This document shows positions 16,636 to 26,331 of a stretch of 64,000 nucleotides of DNA, piece after piece. Under the pieces are notes generated by a model. It was not told the origin of the DNA and did not search any database. It was given only the letters and a program-made list of their open reading frames with translations. The stretch comes from Clostridium fermenticellae (GTDB lineage Bacteria; Bacillota; Clostridia; Clostridiales; Clostridiaceae). The stretch is taken from NCBI RefSeq assembly GCF_003600355.1, contig NZ_CP032416.1:1446183-1510182 (forward strand), in the 5' to 3' direction. The first letter of the stretch is position 1, and each line of letters opens with the position of its first letter. Position numbers and translations under genes: made by a program.

Positions 16636-17337
16636 ATGAAAAACAAATTGGAACATACATACGGAACAGCTTTGAGGGGATTGATGTTCGCAGTTAATCC
16701 ACTTAAGAAAAAGTTTTTAAAAACTTACTGTACAGTTCATAAATTTATAATAATTCAAGCTATAGATATATTAAAAAATGATGGATATAATGAAGAACAT
16801 GAATTTTACTTTGAGCATGTAAAAAGTTTAAATGATGGGGTAACCTGGGCAGATCAGGACTTTAAAAGTTCTAATCATTTTTACAGTGCTAGTAAGGGTA
16901 GAGGTCTTTATGGATTTTCAGATGCTCTGACTGAATGCAAAAAGTATTATAATAAATCTTTAGAGTATGTGAAATTAGATAATATTATTAAAGCATTATT
17001 TTATTTCGGAGCCGCGTGTCATCTTATACAGGATTCAACTGTTCCACAGCATGTTAATAATAGGTTGTTAGATAGTCATAGACCTTTTGAACTCTGGATA
17101 ATAAGTAGGTTATTAACTGATTATTCTTTTGTTGCAAAAGAGGGAGCAGTTATATATGATACTGTGGATGATTATATAAAGAATAATGCAATTATGGCAA
17201 ACAGCACATATGTAAAATATATAAATATAGAAGATAAAAATGAACGATATGGTAAGATATCATCTACTATATTGAAAGAAGCTGAAAGGACAACAGCTGG
17301 TTTTATGATTAAATATTACAATGAAATTAAAAAGTGA
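16636..17337 (+). CDS. Zinc-dependent phospholipase C-like protein without signal peptide
   Basis: 233 residues resembling the zinc phospholipase C / S1-P1 nuclease fold. The zinc-ligand cluster His129-x3-Asp133-x5-His139 (ACHLIQDSTVPQHV) has exactly the spacing of His118/Asp122/His128 in Bacillus cereus PLC; His35, Asp73 and His81 are further candidates. Secreted PLCs have a signal peptide and use the N-terminal Trp of the mature protein as a ligand. This protein has neither, so it is probably cytoplasmic and may have a non-toxin role. Followed by a terminator. Confidence 0.75.
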   Translation: MKNKLEHTYGTALRGLMFAVNPLKKKFLKTYCTVHKFIIIQAIDILKNDGYNEEHEFYFEHVKSLNDGVTWADQDFKSSNHFYSASKGRGLYGFSDALTECKKYYNKSLEYVKLDNIIKALFYFGAACHLIQDSTVPQHVNNRLLDSHRPFELWIISRLLTDYSFVAKEGAVIYDTVDDYIKNNAIMANSTYVKYINIEDKNERYGKISSTILKEAERTTAGFMIKYYNEIKK

Positions 17338-17345
17338 AAGTATAT

Positions 17346-17377
17346 AAAATCTTCCATAAAATGGAGGATTTTTTTTA
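17346..17377 (+). terminator. Terminator of the PLC-like gene
   Basis: AAAATCTTCCAT / ATGGAGGATTTT stem with a 3-base loop, then a run of T. Confidence 0.85.
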
Positions 17378-17431
17378 TATGTGAAGAAATAATATAGTAT
17401 ATAAGTATTTTATGCGATGGGGGGATAAAGC

Positions 17432-17995
17432 TTGAATAAACAAATAATTGTTAATATGAAAGATATAGTTTTCCAGGGAAATGTACTCGACATTGGTTTT
17501 AAAAATAATGGTGTGATATATAACATATATAAAGAAAGCAATAATAATATAAATATTGAATATCTTAGAGGAAAAGAAGATAAAAATAAGATTGTGGAAA
17601 ATTTTTATGACACATGCATATTATTTTTTTCATTTAATAACTTTTGGACTAGTATAAGAAAGAGGAAGTTTTTATTAGATATAAGCAAATATTTAAAAAA
17701 TGATGGAATAATATATATATGGGATATTGATAAGGGATTTACAAAGGTAATTGATTGCACTTTAAAAATAATAATGCCTAAAATGGAAACACGTAGAATA
17801 AAAATAAAAGACCTAAATCCCTTTAAAAACAATTCAAAAAAAAGTAATATTAAAATTATAGAAAAATATTTTGATATTATAGACATAAAAGAATATAACA
17901 AAGTATATTGTTTAAAGGCAAAAAAATATATACAGCAACATGTTAATAACAGTGCTAAAAACAATTCAAAACAAGGTAACACTAATACGGCTTAA
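17432..17995 (+). CDS. Degenerate SAM-methyltransferase-like protein, 187 aa
   Basis: Begins at TTG 17432 behind ATGGGGGGATAAAGC. The segment GNVLDIGFKNNGVIYN resembles motif I of class I SAM-dependent methyltransferases, and YLKNDGIIYIWDI resembles the post-motif III strand (L+.GG.....). The acidic residue after motif I and motif IV are weak. The C-terminal 20 residues are low-complexity Asn/Gln/Lys. I infer a divergent methyltransferase fold; activity is uncertain. Confidence 0.6.
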   Translation: MNKQIIVNMKDIVFQGNVLDIGFKNNGVIYNIYKESNNNINIEYLRGKEDKNKIVENFYDTCILFFSFNNFWTSIRKRKFLLDISKYLKNDGIIYIWDIDKGFTKVIDCTLKIIMPKMETRRIKIKDLNPFKNNSKKSNIKIIEKYFDIIDIKEYNKVYCLKAKKYIQQHVNNSAKNNSKQGNTNTA

Positions 17996-18022
17996 GATTA
18001 TTTTAATAGTATAACTTATTAG

Positions 18023-18053
18023 AAGACAAGTATTTAAATACTTGTCTTTTTTT
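18023..18053 (+). terminator. Strong intrinsic terminator
   Basis: AAGACAAGTATTT / AAATACTTGTCTT perfect 13-bp stem with essentially no loop in DNA (the central bases form the loop in RNA), then TTTTT. Confidence 0.88.
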
Positions 18054-18162
18054 GTATTTGTAATATTTTATTCATAAATTTGCCATATAAATGTCATTAT
18101 AATTATGTAATATTCCTATATAAATAACTTTTAAATTTTAGAAAATTATATTAACAAAATAA

Positions 18163-18190
18163 ATATTATGTTAATTAAAAAAATGTAAAC
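18163..18190 (+). repeat. 28-bp AT-rich intergenic motif, copy B (galU leader)
   Basis: Contains TTAATTAAAAAAATGTAAAC at 18171-18190 and ends 5 bases before the galU Shine-Dalgarno. It differs from copies A and C at one position each. It may lie in the galU 5' UTR. Confidence 0.6.
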
Positions 18191-18207
18191 AAAAAGGAGT
18201 TAAAAAT

Positions 18208-19083
18208 ATGAAAATTAAAAAAGCAATAATTCCAGCTGCTGGACTGGGAACAAGGTTTTTACCAGTAACAAAAGCTCAACCAAAAGAAATGTTACCAATA
18301 GTAGATACTCCTATAATTCAATATATAGTTGAAGAAGCAATAGCATCCGGAATAGAAGAAATATTAATTATAACAGGTAAAAATAAAAAAGCAATTGAGG
18401 ATCATTTTGATAGATGTGTTGAACTTGAACAAGAGTTGAAAATTCATAATAAAAACAATCAACTCAAGTTGGTTAATGATATTTCTAATATGGCTAATAT
18501 ATACTACATAAGACAAAAGCAGCCTCTCGGTTTAGGACATGCAATAACCTGTGCAAAAACATTTGTAGGCAATGAGCCTTTTGCTGTTATGCTTGGTGAC
18601 GATATAGTTGATAGTAAAGTCCCCTGTTTAAAACAACTCATGGATTGTTACGATGAATATAAAACCTCAATAATAGGTGTTCAGAAAGTTCCACAAAATG
18701 ATATTTCTAAATATGGCATAATAAACGGAAAATATATCGAAGACAGGGTATATAAGATAAATGATATGATAGAAAAACCTTCTATAAAAGAAGCACCTTC
18801 AAATATAGCCATACTTGGTAGATATATAATTACTCCACAAATCTTTTCTATACTTGATAATACTCCTCCTGGAAAAGGCGGAGAAATACAGCTCACAGAT
18901 GCACTAAAAACATTGATGTCTAAGCAGGCCATGTATGCTTATAATTTTGAAGGGAAAAGATATGATGTTGGAAGTAAATTTGGCTTTTTACAAGCAAATA
19001 TAGAATACGCCTTAAAAAAAGAAGATTTAAAAGATGAACTAATGTCATACATGACAAGCATTGTAACCTGCGAAGTTATATAA
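18208..19083 (+). CDS. galU: UTP-glucose-1-phosphate uridylyltransferase
   Basis: Makes UDP-glucose from UTP and glucose 1-phosphate for envelope glycans and galactose metabolism. 291 residues, usual length. The nucleotide-binding signature GLGTRFLPVTKAQPKEMLPI is complete, followed by DTPIIQYIVEEAI, LGDDIV (metal-binding Asp) and the sugar-binding NIAILGRYIITP...GGEIQLTDAL. ATG 18208 has AAAAGGAG upstream. Monocistronic; its terminator is shared with the convergent ytaF. Confidence 0.96.
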   Translation: MKIKKAIIPAAGLGTRFLPVTKAQPKEMLPIVDTPIIQYIVEEAIASGIEEILIITGKNKKAIEDHFDRCVELEQELKIHNKNNQLKLVNDISNMANIYYIRQKQPLGLGHAITCAKTFVGNEPFAVMLGDDIVDSKVPCLKQLMDCYDEYKTSIIGVQKVPQNDISKYGIINGKYIEDRVYKINDMIEKPSIKEAPSNIAILGRYIITPQIFSILDNTPPGKGGEIQLTDALKTLMSKQAMYAYNFEGKRYDVGSKFGFLQANIEYALKKEDLKDELMSYMTSIVTCEVI

Positions 19084-19116
19084 AAATGGTTGACACTTTT
19101 TATGTCAACCATTTTT
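19082..19116. terminator. Bidirectional terminator galU / ytaF
   Basis: Perfect 14-bp arms AAAAATGGTTGACA (19082-19095) and TGTCAACCATTTTT (19103-19116), 7-base loop, A/T runs on both sides, located exactly between the two stop codons. Confidence 0.9.
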
Positions 19117-19730
19117 CATATAACTTGTTTGACTCCTATTATAATCAATAATAAACCTGCAAGAACAGTAGCCTTTTTATTTAAATTCCACCTATTTAAA
19201 AAACTGGTTAGATAATTGCCCGCCCAAAGTGATAGAAAACTTATAATTGCTGAGAAAAAACCCACAAGTGGTGAACTTAGGCCAATCATACCAGCACTCA
19301 TTCCTCCACCTATATTATTAACTGACAGTGCAATTCCTAAAAAAGTTGCTTCCTTAAAATCAATATCTTTTGAATTGTCTTTGTCAGCTTTTTCCGGATT
19401 TCTCAGTATGTTACGTATTATATTATCATTTTTTATATTGATTGAATTGATTTCAACTTTTTTAGTGTTAAAATAAGGTTCGACTATAATCCACAAGCCT
19501 ATAAATACTAGCATCAGCATACTTATTATTTGAGATACAGTTGTACTAAAAAAATCTGTAATTATACTTCCCGAGAATGCTGCTAAGGAAGAAATAAAAA
19601 AAGTAATTATGGAAATCCATATATTCTTGAAAATGGATATTTTTATTCCTCTTATACTATAAGCTATTCTAACACTTATATTATCAATATTATTGGCCAA
19701 AGCAATAAAAAATGTATAAATAAAATGCAT
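19116..19730 (-). CDS. ytaF: Sporulation membrane protein YtaF (MntP-like)
   Basis: 204-residue membrane protein with about six hydrophobic helices of the MntP/LysE-like superfamily. The family's paired intramembrane motifs are visible: ALANNIDNISV near residue 10 and ALSVNNIGGGMSAG near residue 137, in two homologous halves. YtaF is a known sporulation-associated membrane protein of unknown transport substrate; cation transport is inferred from MntP. Confidence 0.85.
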   Translation of the reverse strand: MHFIYTFFIALANNIDNISVRIAYSIRGIKISIFKNIWISIITFFISSLAAFSGSIITDFFSTTVSQIISMLMLVFIGLWIIVEPYFNTKKVEINSINIKNDNIIRNILRNPEKADKDNSKDIDFKEATFLGIALSVNNIGGGMSAGMIGLSSPLVGFFSAIISFLSLWAGNYLTSFLNRWNLNKKATVLAGLLLIIIGVKQVI

Positions 19731-19890
19731 TGGATAACTTAACTCCTTATATATTTTTATGCACTATTAATATATTAAATGAACTTCGAAAATGCTATTA
19801 TATTGATTGTCTTATATACTTTTATTAATATATACTATTAAAGAAAAGGAAAGTGAAATAAAAATAATATAATTGAAAGGAAATGATGTT

Positions 19891-21630
19891 ATGAAAGTAA
19901 TTTTAACGGCTGTAAATTCCAAATTTATTCATAGTAATTTAGCTGTTAGATATTTAAAAGCTTATACAAAAAATTTAAACTATGATTGTAGAATAATGGA
20001 GTTTACAATAAATGATAGAATAGAGAGAATAGTTGAAGAAATTATAAATAAAAATCCAGATATGGTAGCATTCTCGTGTTATATATGGAATATAGATTAT
20101 ATTAAACACATAGCCAGTTTAATTAAATTGATAAACAATGATATAACGGTAATCTATGGAGGACCTGAAGTATCTTATGATAGTAAAACCTTCCTTTATG
20201 AGAATCCAGGTGAATTTGTACTATTTGGTGAGGGGGAGGAAACTTATAGTGAACTTATAAATTGGATATTAATTTATGGAAGGTTAAATAATTCAACTCA
20301 CGAGGCAATATATGAACTTAAGAATATTAAAGGGCTATGCTTTAAAGTCAACGGTAAAGTAATATGTAATGCCAAGAGACCTTTAATGGATATGAATGAT
20401 ATAGTATTTCCTTATGATAGAGATGATGATTTGAGTAATAAAATAGTTTATTATGAAGCATCGAGAGGATGCCCATTTAATTGTAAATATTGTCTTTCGT
20501 CAACTATACATGGAGTCAGATTTTTAAATATAAATAGAGTTAAAAAAGAACTTAAGTTTTTAATTGATAAGGATGTAAAACTTATAAAATTTGTAGACAG
20601 GACATTTAATTGCAATCCGAAATTTACAATGGAAATATGGAATTATCTAATTAATATTAAAACAGATGCAACTTTTCATTTTGAGATATCTGCTGATATA
20701 TTAACTGAAGAAGAGATAGAAATTGTATCAAAGGCTCCTCGTGGAAGATTTCAATTTGAGGTCGGAGTCCAAACTACAAATGATATTATATTGCATAATA
20801 TCAATAGACATGTTAATTTTTATGATATAAAGCAAAAAGTAGATGAACTCGAACGTATAGGTAATGTAAAGCAGCATTTAGATCTTATAGCAGGGCTTCC
20901 TGGTGAAGATATTGCTTCATTTAAAAAATCATTTAATGATATATACTTAATTAGACCTGAGGAAATACAACTTGGTTTCTTAAAATTATTAAAAGGTTCC
21001 TCTATGAGAGATGAGACTCTAAAATGGGGAATGGTATATTCTCCGTATCCACCATATGAGATATTAAAAACTAAAAATATGAGTTACAGTGATATAACAA
21101 TTTTAAAAAGAGTGGAGAAGGTATTAGATAAATATTATAACTCTAGAAAGTTCGATAATATATTAAATTATTTTTTGCCAAAATTTAATTCTCCTTTTGA
21201 TTTTTACTACTTTCTTGGAAAATTTTTTTACGAAAAAGGATACCTGAGTAGGAGTATATCTTCGGTTCAATATTATAAGGTCTTTCTGGAATTATTAAAT
21301 GAACTCACTTGTAATAAAGACGATAAACTTAATTTAAAAGAAATAATAAAATTTGATTATCTTAAGTATAATAAGAAAAAATGGCTTCCTGAATTCTTAA
21401 TAAGAGATAGAAATAAAAAAGAAGAAGTTCAAGTAAAAAATTGTGTAGTTGAAAGTAATATTAAGCTTCAAGAAAACTACCACATTGAAAAGTTTTTTAT
21501 AGATATAAAAGATTTAATATTAAAGAATGAAATAAATAAAAAAGTATGTTATATAATATTTGATGAAAAAAGTAATATAGAATTATACATAAGTGAATTA
21601 TTTGATTCAGTTGATGTTATAAATAGTTAA
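19891..21630 (+). CDS. B12-binding-domain radical SAM protein (DUF4080 type)
   Basis: 579 residues. An N-terminal cobalamin-binding-like Rossmann domain (ITVIYGGPEVSYD, FVLFGEGEETY) is followed by a radical SAM core with the [4Fe-4S] motif Cys194-x3-Cys198-x2-Cys201 (SRGCPFNCKYCLSS), and a long C-terminal domain. Layout fits DUF4080-containing radical SAM proteins; substrate unknown. Start taken at ATG 19891 with AAAGGA 9 bases upstream. Peptide deformylase follows 56 bases later. Confidence 0.85.
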   Translation: MKVILTAVNSKFIHSNLAVRYLKAYTKNLNYDCRIMEFTINDRIERIVEEIINKNPDMVAFSCYIWNIDYIKHIASLIKLINNDITVIYGGPEVSYDSKTFLYENPGEFVLFGEGEETYSELINWILIYGRLNNSTHEAIYELKNIKGLCFKVNGKVICNAKRPLMDMNDIVFPYDRDDDLSNKIVYYEASRGCPFNCKYCLSSTIHGVRFLNINRVKKELKFLIDKDVKLIKFVDRTFNCNPKFTMEIWNYLINIKTDATFHFEISADILTEEEIEIVSKAPRGRFQFEVGVQTTNDIILHNINRHVNFYDIKQKVDELERIGNVKQHLDLIAGLPGEDIASFKKSFNDIYLIRPEEIQLGFLKLLKGSSMRDETLKWGMVYSPYPPYEILKTKNMSYSDITILKRVEKVLDKYYNSRKFDNILNYFLPKFNSPFDFYYFLGKFFYEKGYLSRSISSVQYYKVFLELLNELTCNKDDKLNLKEIIKFDYLKYNKKKWLPEFLIRDRNKKEEVQVKNCVVESNIKLQENYHIEKFFIDIKDLILKNEINKKVCYIIFDEKSNIELYISELFDSVDVINS

Positions 21631-21686
21631 ATGTATAATTATACTATGCAGTTATATTTTGAGAAAGGAGAAATTTATAAAATAAA

Positions 21687-22151
21687 ATGTCAGTAAAGAA
21701 GATATTACAATTTGGAGATAAAAGGTTAAAAAGGGTAAGTAGAAATGTAGAAACTGTTGATAAAGATACTTTACAATTAATCGATGATTTGAAAGATACA
21801 CTTCATGATTCGACAGGGATAGGGTTAGCAGCTCCTCAAATCGGCATTTTAAAGAAAATTGTGTTTATAGATATAAATGATAATTATAAACCACTTTTGC
21901 TTATAAACCCAAAAATAATAAAAAAAATAGGTAAAGAAGATAGCATCGAGGGTTGTTTAAGCTATCCAGGTTATGAGGGAGTAGTTGTAAGACCTAAGAG
22001 AGTTATAGTAAATTATAAAAATCAACAGATGAAAGATTTACAGATAGAAACAGATGGATTGCTTGCCAAAGCATTATGTCATGAAATAGATCATTTGAAT
22101 GGCATTCTTTATACCGATAGGGCTAAGAAAGTATATAGAATTGAAGAGTAA
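21687..22151 (+). CDS. def: Peptide deformylase
   Basis: Removes the formyl group from the N-terminal Met of new proteins. 154 residues with all three PDF motifs: GIGLAAPQIG (45-54), EGCLS with metal ligand Cys90, and HEIDH with His132, Glu133 and His136. RBS GAAAGGAG. Followed by a terminator. Clostridia often have more than one def, so this may not be the only copy. Confidence 0.95.
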   Translation: MSVKKILQFGDKRLKRVSRNVETVDKDTLQLIDDLKDTLHDSTGIGLAAPQIGILKKIVFIDINDNYKPLLLINPKIIKKIGKEDSIEGCLSYPGYEGVVVRPKRVIVNYKNQQMKDLQIETDGLLAKALCHEIDHLNGILYTDRAKKVYRIEE

Positions 22152-22171
22152 ATTTAAGTTAAATATCTTAT

Positions 22172-22208
22172 AATAGCTGCCATAAATGAAAAAGGGCGGC
22201 TATTTTTA
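22172..22208 (+). terminator. Terminator of def
   Basis: AATAGCTGCC paired with GGCGGCTATT, then TTTATA. Confidence 0.75.
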
Positions 22209-22247
22209 TATAGATATAATGTAATGTAAATATTTCATAAAAATAAC

Positions 22248-22276
22248 TTGACATCATTTAAGCTTAATTATAGAAT
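22248..22276 (+). promoter_or_regulatory. Promoter of the HelD-like gene
   Basis: TTGACA (22248-22253), 17 bases, TAGAAT (22271-22276): one mismatch to consensus, 33 bases before the start at 22309. Confidence 0.8.
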
Positions 22277-22308
22277 TTAAACTTGTATAGATTGGAGGGA
22301 TGATCTTT

Positions 22309-24603
22309 ATGGCGATAGATTCGAGTGAAATAAGATTAGAAATAAATAATTTAGAAGAAACTGAAATATGGATAGATAATGCATTATTAAAAATAACAGA
22401 GGATGATACAAAATTAAAAAATAAAATTGAAGATTTAAGAAAGCAAGCTAAGGGAAAGTACAATGAAGAACTCGAGACAAAAGAGAAATTGTACAATATA
22501 ACTCATAAAAATTTAAAGAAATATACTGAATCGAAGCCTCAACCTTATTTTGGAAGAATAGATTTTAGAGAATATAAGAGAAATGTAGAAACATTTTATA
22601 TAGGAAAATTTGGACTTGGAGATATCACAACTGGAGAAGAGAAGGTAATCGATTGGAGATCTCCAATCGCAGATCTGTATTATAGTGGTGCAATAGGAGA
22701 GTCATACTATAAAGCACCTGTTGGTGTCATAAATGGAGAACTGAATTTAAAGAGAAAATTTTTAATACAAAATGGACGATTAAAAAATGCTTTTGATGAT
22801 ACTGTAAATGAAGTTATCTTAAAATCTTCTGATGATAAAGAAAATATATTAACAGATAAATTTTTGCAGATAAATTTAGAAAAGAATGTAAGTAGTAAAT
22901 TAAAAGATGTGGTAGCAACTATTCAGAGAGAACAAAATGACATAATAAGATCTGAGAAAAATATTGCCCTTATAGTACAAGGATCAGCAGGATCGGGTAA
23001 AACAACAGTAGCACTTCATAGGCTGGCGTACCTATTATATAAATATAAAGATAAACTTTCGAGTAAAGAAATATTAGTTGTAGGACCAAATAAATTATTT
23101 TTAGATTATATATCTGAAGTATTGCCCGATCTCGGAATAAATAATATAAAACAAACAACATTTGATGATATATCTCATAAAATGTTGGAACTAAAAGGAA
23201 AAATAATCACAAAAGATAAAAAATTATCTCATATTTTAGAGGATGCACCTGATAAAGATTTAAAATTTATATTAGATAGCAGCAAATTAAAAGGAAGTAT
23301 TTTTTATAAAGATATTATAGATGAATATGTAAAATTTATCGAAATTAAAGATTCAGAAATTGAAGATATAAAAGTTGAAGAATATGTATTATTTGATAAA
23401 GATGAAATAAAAAGACTTTACAATAGGGATTTATCTAATTTATCTATAAATAACAGGAAAGATGAAATAAAAAGATATCTAAGACTTAAAATAAATAATA
23501 AAATAAAATCTATACTAGATAAGATAGATTTTTATTATGAATATATGATTGCAAGAGTAAAAAAGTCGATGAATGATTCTATTGAGAGAAGAGAAAAACT
23601 TATTAAATTATATGATGAAAGAGATACTAAAAAATCACAGATTAATAATGATTCAAAACTAAACTTTGAAAATTATTTTAACGAATGGAAACAAATTAAA
23701 ACAGATAAAATGTATTTGGATTTATTTAATGAAAATAATACTTTTAATAATATTATAACTAAGCATATTGACTATAATTTAGCTTGTTATATTAAAAAAA
23801 TCTTAAATTATAATTATGAAAATGGATTAATAGACAGTGATGATTTAGCAGCTATGTTATACTTGAAATTCAAAATAGAGGGAATTCCTAAAAATTATAA
23901 ATATAAACATATAGTGATTGATGAGGCGCAGGATTATAGTTTATTTCAAATATATGTATTAAATTATATGGTATCAAATAGCTCGATTACTATGGTTGGA
24001 GATATAGGACAGGGCATTTATTATTATAAAGGAATAAATAATTGGAGAAATTTAATAGAGCAAGTTTTTAAGATTCGAAGCAGTTATATTGAACTTACTC
24101 AAAGCTATCGTTCAACAGTTGAAATAATGAAATTTTCAAATAAAGTACTTAAAAAACAAGATGTTAATTTGACACCTGCTAAATCTGTATTGAGACACGG
24201 AGATAATGTAACAATTAAAAGCTATAAAACTAATAGAGAATTCTGTGAGAATGTTAATTTAATACTTGAGAAGGTACATAAAATTAATAGAAGAAGTGTA
24301 GCTATTATAGGCAAAACTTATTCTGAATGTAGAAAAATAAGAGAATATCTAAAAAAGTATACTTCTACTGAATGGAAACTTATAAAGGAAACAGATAAAA
24401 ATTTTAAATTTGACAGAGTAATCATTCCATCTTATATGACAAAAGGATTGGAATTTGATTGCACAATAATATACAATTGTAATGAAAAGAATTATGATAA
24501 TTCTGAACTGGACAAAAAAATACTTTATGTTGTGCTTACAAGGGCACTGCATTTAGAATATATATTTTTTCAAGGTAATATGTCTAAAATTCTTATGGAT
24601 TAA
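22309..24603 (+). CDS. HelD-like UvrD/Rep-family ATPase (RNA polymerase recycling factor)
   Basis: 764 residues. An N-terminal coiled-coil arm (residues ~1-75) precedes a superfamily 1 helicase-like ATPase: Walker A QGSAGSGKTTVALHRLAYLL (~residues 223-242), Walker B VIDEAQDYS, the Q-motif-like GDIGQGIYYY, and C-terminal ELTQSYRST and TYSECRKI. This arrangement is that of HelD, which binds RNA polymerase and clears stalled complexes. ATG 22309 is chosen because GGAGG lies 10 bases upstream; ATG 22300 would be too close. Confidence 0.87.
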   Translation: MAIDSSEIRLEINNLEETEIWIDNALLKITEDDTKLKNKIEDLRKQAKGKYNEELETKEKLYNITHKNLKKYTESKPQPYFGRIDFREYKRNVETFYIGKFGLGDITTGEEKVIDWRSPIADLYYSGAIGESYYKAPVGVINGELNLKRKFLIQNGRLKNAFDDTVNEVILKSSDDKENILTDKFLQINLEKNVSSKLKDVVATIQREQNDIIRSEKNIALIVQGSAGSGKTTVALHRLAYLLYKYKDKLSSKEILVVGPNKLFLDYISEVLPDLGINNIKQTTFDDISHKMLELKGKIITKDKKLSHILEDAPDKDLKFILDSSKLKGSIFYKDIIDEYVKFIEIKDSEIEDIKVEEYVLFDKDEIKRLYNRDLSNLSINNRKDEIKRYLRLKINNKIKSILDKIDFYYEYMIARVKKSMNDSIERREKLIKLYDERDTKKSQINNDSKLNFENYFNEWKQIKTDKMYLDLFNENNTFNNIITKHIDYNLACYIKKILNYNYENGLIDSDDLAAMLYLKFKIEGIPKNYKYKHIVIDEAQDYSLFQIYVLNYMVSNSSITMVGDIGQGIYYYKGINNWRNLIEQVFKIRSSYIELTQSYRSTVEIMKFSNKVLKKQDVNLTPAKSVLRHGDNVTIKSYKTNREFCENVNLILEKVHKINRRSVAIIGKTYSECRKIREYLKKYTSTEWKLIKETDKNFKFDRVIIPSYMTKGLEFDCTIIYNCNEKNYDNSELDKKILYVVLTRALHLEYIFFQGNMSKILMD

Positions 24604-24604
24604 T

Positions 24605-24645
24605 AAAGAAACAAACCATACAATATTTGTACGGTTTGTTTCTTT
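24605..24645. terminator. Bidirectional terminator helD / arginase
   Basis: 19-bp arms (24605-24623, 24627-24645) with one A-C mismatch and a 3-base loop, flanked by A/T runs, between convergent genes. Confidence 0.85.
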
Positions 24646-25540
24646 AATCAAGATATCTAAATGTCCAATCAAGTAAGTTCATACAAACATCCAGTGTCTT
24701 GTTGTTCTTATCTAATTTTGGGTTAAATTCAACAAAATCCATTGAATGTACTAGATTAGTCTGCATTAAATTTTTCAAAATGTATTTTGCATCATCTAAG
24801 AATAATCCATTCTCTACAGGAGTACCGGTTCCCGGGACTAATGATGGATCTAAACAATCTATATCGAAACTTAAGTGTATAGAATCTGAATTATTCGATT
24901 GAATTTTTTTTATAACTTCATTTATTATTTTACCTATTCCAATATTATTGACATCCTCTGTAGAGTATACATTTATATGATGTTCTTTTATAATTATTTT
25001 TTCACCTTCATCTAAATCTCTTGCACCTATTATAAATACATTTCTAGGGTCTACTTTTTTACCTTTATAATATAAATTTGTAAGTGCATCAAATCCTAAA
25101 CCCATTGCAGAGGCAAGTGGCATACCATGTATATTTCCTGTTGGACTGGTCTTATCAGTATTTATATCACCATGAGCGTCTACCCAAACAACTGCAAGAT
25201 TATTAAAGTATTTACTTGCGCCTGATATACTTCCAAGTCCTAGAGAATGATCTCCACCTATTACTAAAGGAAAACTTTTCGCAGTAAGTGAACTGTATAC
25301 CATATGAGCTAAGTTTCTATTTATATCTGTTATAGGTTTTAAATATTTTAGATTGTAATTACTTTTATATTTTTCACTTTCAGGTATACTATCTACATAA
25401 ACATCGCCAATGTCATATACATTATGATTTTTGGCTAGTATATTTAATATATTATTTTCGCGAATTTTTTTGGGACCAAATTGTACACCTTGTGTATCAC
25501 ATCCGAAAAATATTGGTACCCCTATTAGACTAATATCCAT
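24644..25540 (-). CDS. rocF: Arginase
   Basis: Hydrolyses arginine to ornithine and urea. 298 residues with the full binuclear manganese site: His98 (GGDHSLGLGS), Asp121/His123/Asp125 (VDAHGDIN) and Asp226/Asp228 (SFDIDCLDPSLVPGTGTP). The GDHSLG..S and NIHGMPL context separates it from agmatinases. Start is ATG 25540, 8 bases after GGAGG; an in-frame start at 25555 precedes the SD. No other arginine-catabolism genes are adjacent. Confidence 0.92.
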   Translation of the reverse strand: MDISLIGVPIFFGCDTQGVQFGPKKIRENNILNILAKNHNVYDIGDVYVDSIPESEKYKSNYNLKYLKPITDINRNLAHMVYSSLTAKSFPLVIGGDHSLGLGSISGASKYFNNLAVVWVDAHGDINTDKTSPTGNIHGMPLASAMGLGFDALTNLYYKGKKVDPRNVFIIGARDLDEGEKIIIKEHHINVYSTEDVNNIGIGKIINEVIKKIQSNNSDSIHLSFDIDCLDPSLVPGTGTPVENGLFLDDAKYILKNLMQTNLVHSMDFVEFNPKLDKNNKTLDVCMNLLDWTFRYLD

Positions 25541-25747
25541 TTTAATTACCTCCATATTGCATAAACATTTATCTGTACGATATTTGATTATATACTAATT
25601 ATGAAAAATAAAAAGTAGTTTTTAAAAAGACGTTTTATTTGAAAAATTCGCAAATATTATAAATATTCATTTTAATGATTAATAAACAATTTGTTTTGTA
25701 TATTAGTATTGGTTAAAAAACGTTTGATTATAAATTTTATTTAAAAA

Positions 25748-25906
25748 TTAGTTAATTAATTTTTGATATTCTAAAATAAGATTGTCTAATTTTTGACTAT
25801 AGTTAACAACTATTTCATTTGTAAGTTCGTTATCATCTAGCAAATTATAAAGAACCTCCCTCATATTATTGATTTTTTTGTCTATTATATTCAACTCCAA
25901 TTTCAT
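25748..25906 (-). CDS. Spo0E-like aspartyl-phosphate phosphatase
   Basis: Small 52-residue protein. The two-helix family signature is plain: I...I..MR..LY.LL in the first helix and Glu31...SQKLDNLILEYQ in the second, i.e. the SQ-x-LD-x-LI-x-x-Y motif. Spo0E proteins dephosphorylate Spo0A~P and so delay sporulation. ATG 25906 is preceded by GGGGTAATAAGT. It stands alone between arginase and hprK and is likely transcribed from its own promoter near 25940 (TATAAT on the minus strand). Confidence 0.85.
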   Translation of the reverse strand: MKLELNIIDKKINNMREVLYNLLDDNELTNEIVVNYSQKLDNLILEYQKLIN

Positions 25907-26231
25907 ACTTATTACCCCATTTGTAGTTATTTTTTAACAGCACTATTATAGTTTAGCAGAATATTTTATTGCTTGCATATTTTTTTTCCCCCATATAAAT
26001 ACATCTTATTACAGAAACAAGCATAACTTCTGTAGATAAATTGTTACTAATTATGTGGAAAAAATGTGACAAATTGCAAATATATATTTTAATGTATTGT
26101 TATAAAATGGCTTGTAAAAAAATTGAAATGATAAATTATGTCTAAAAGTTTTTTGTAATTTATTAAAATATATAATTAGATTTATGTTTTATATTAAACA
26201 AAAACTTATTCTTGCTATATAAAAAGAATCA
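25907..26231. other. AT-rich intergenic stretch before the hprK promoter
   Basis: About 325 bases without a supportable ORF. A minus-strand TATAAT near 25943-25948 may serve the Spo0E-like gene. A short ACAGAA...TTCTGT inverted repeat lies at about 26012-26034. Nothing else was recognised. Confidence 0.4.
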
Positions 26232-26260
26232 TTCACAATTAATATAAATTTTAGTATAAT
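26232..26260 (+). promoter_or_regulatory. Promoter of hprK
   Basis: TTCACA (26232-26237), 17 bases, TATAAT (26255-26260), one mismatch to consensus; 71-base leader before the ATG at 26332. Confidence 0.75.
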
Positions 26261-26331
26261 GATAGACAGAAATAAAATTGAATTAAGCACATTGAATCCA
26301 AACTAGTCAATTAAATTTAGGAGGCAGAAAA

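Noticed and set aside
18163-18190. Reading the 28-bp motif as a sigma-factor promoter
   Set aside because: Neither orientation gives a -35/-10 pair with proper spacing in all three copies, and copies A and B have no correctly placed gene in the reverse direction.
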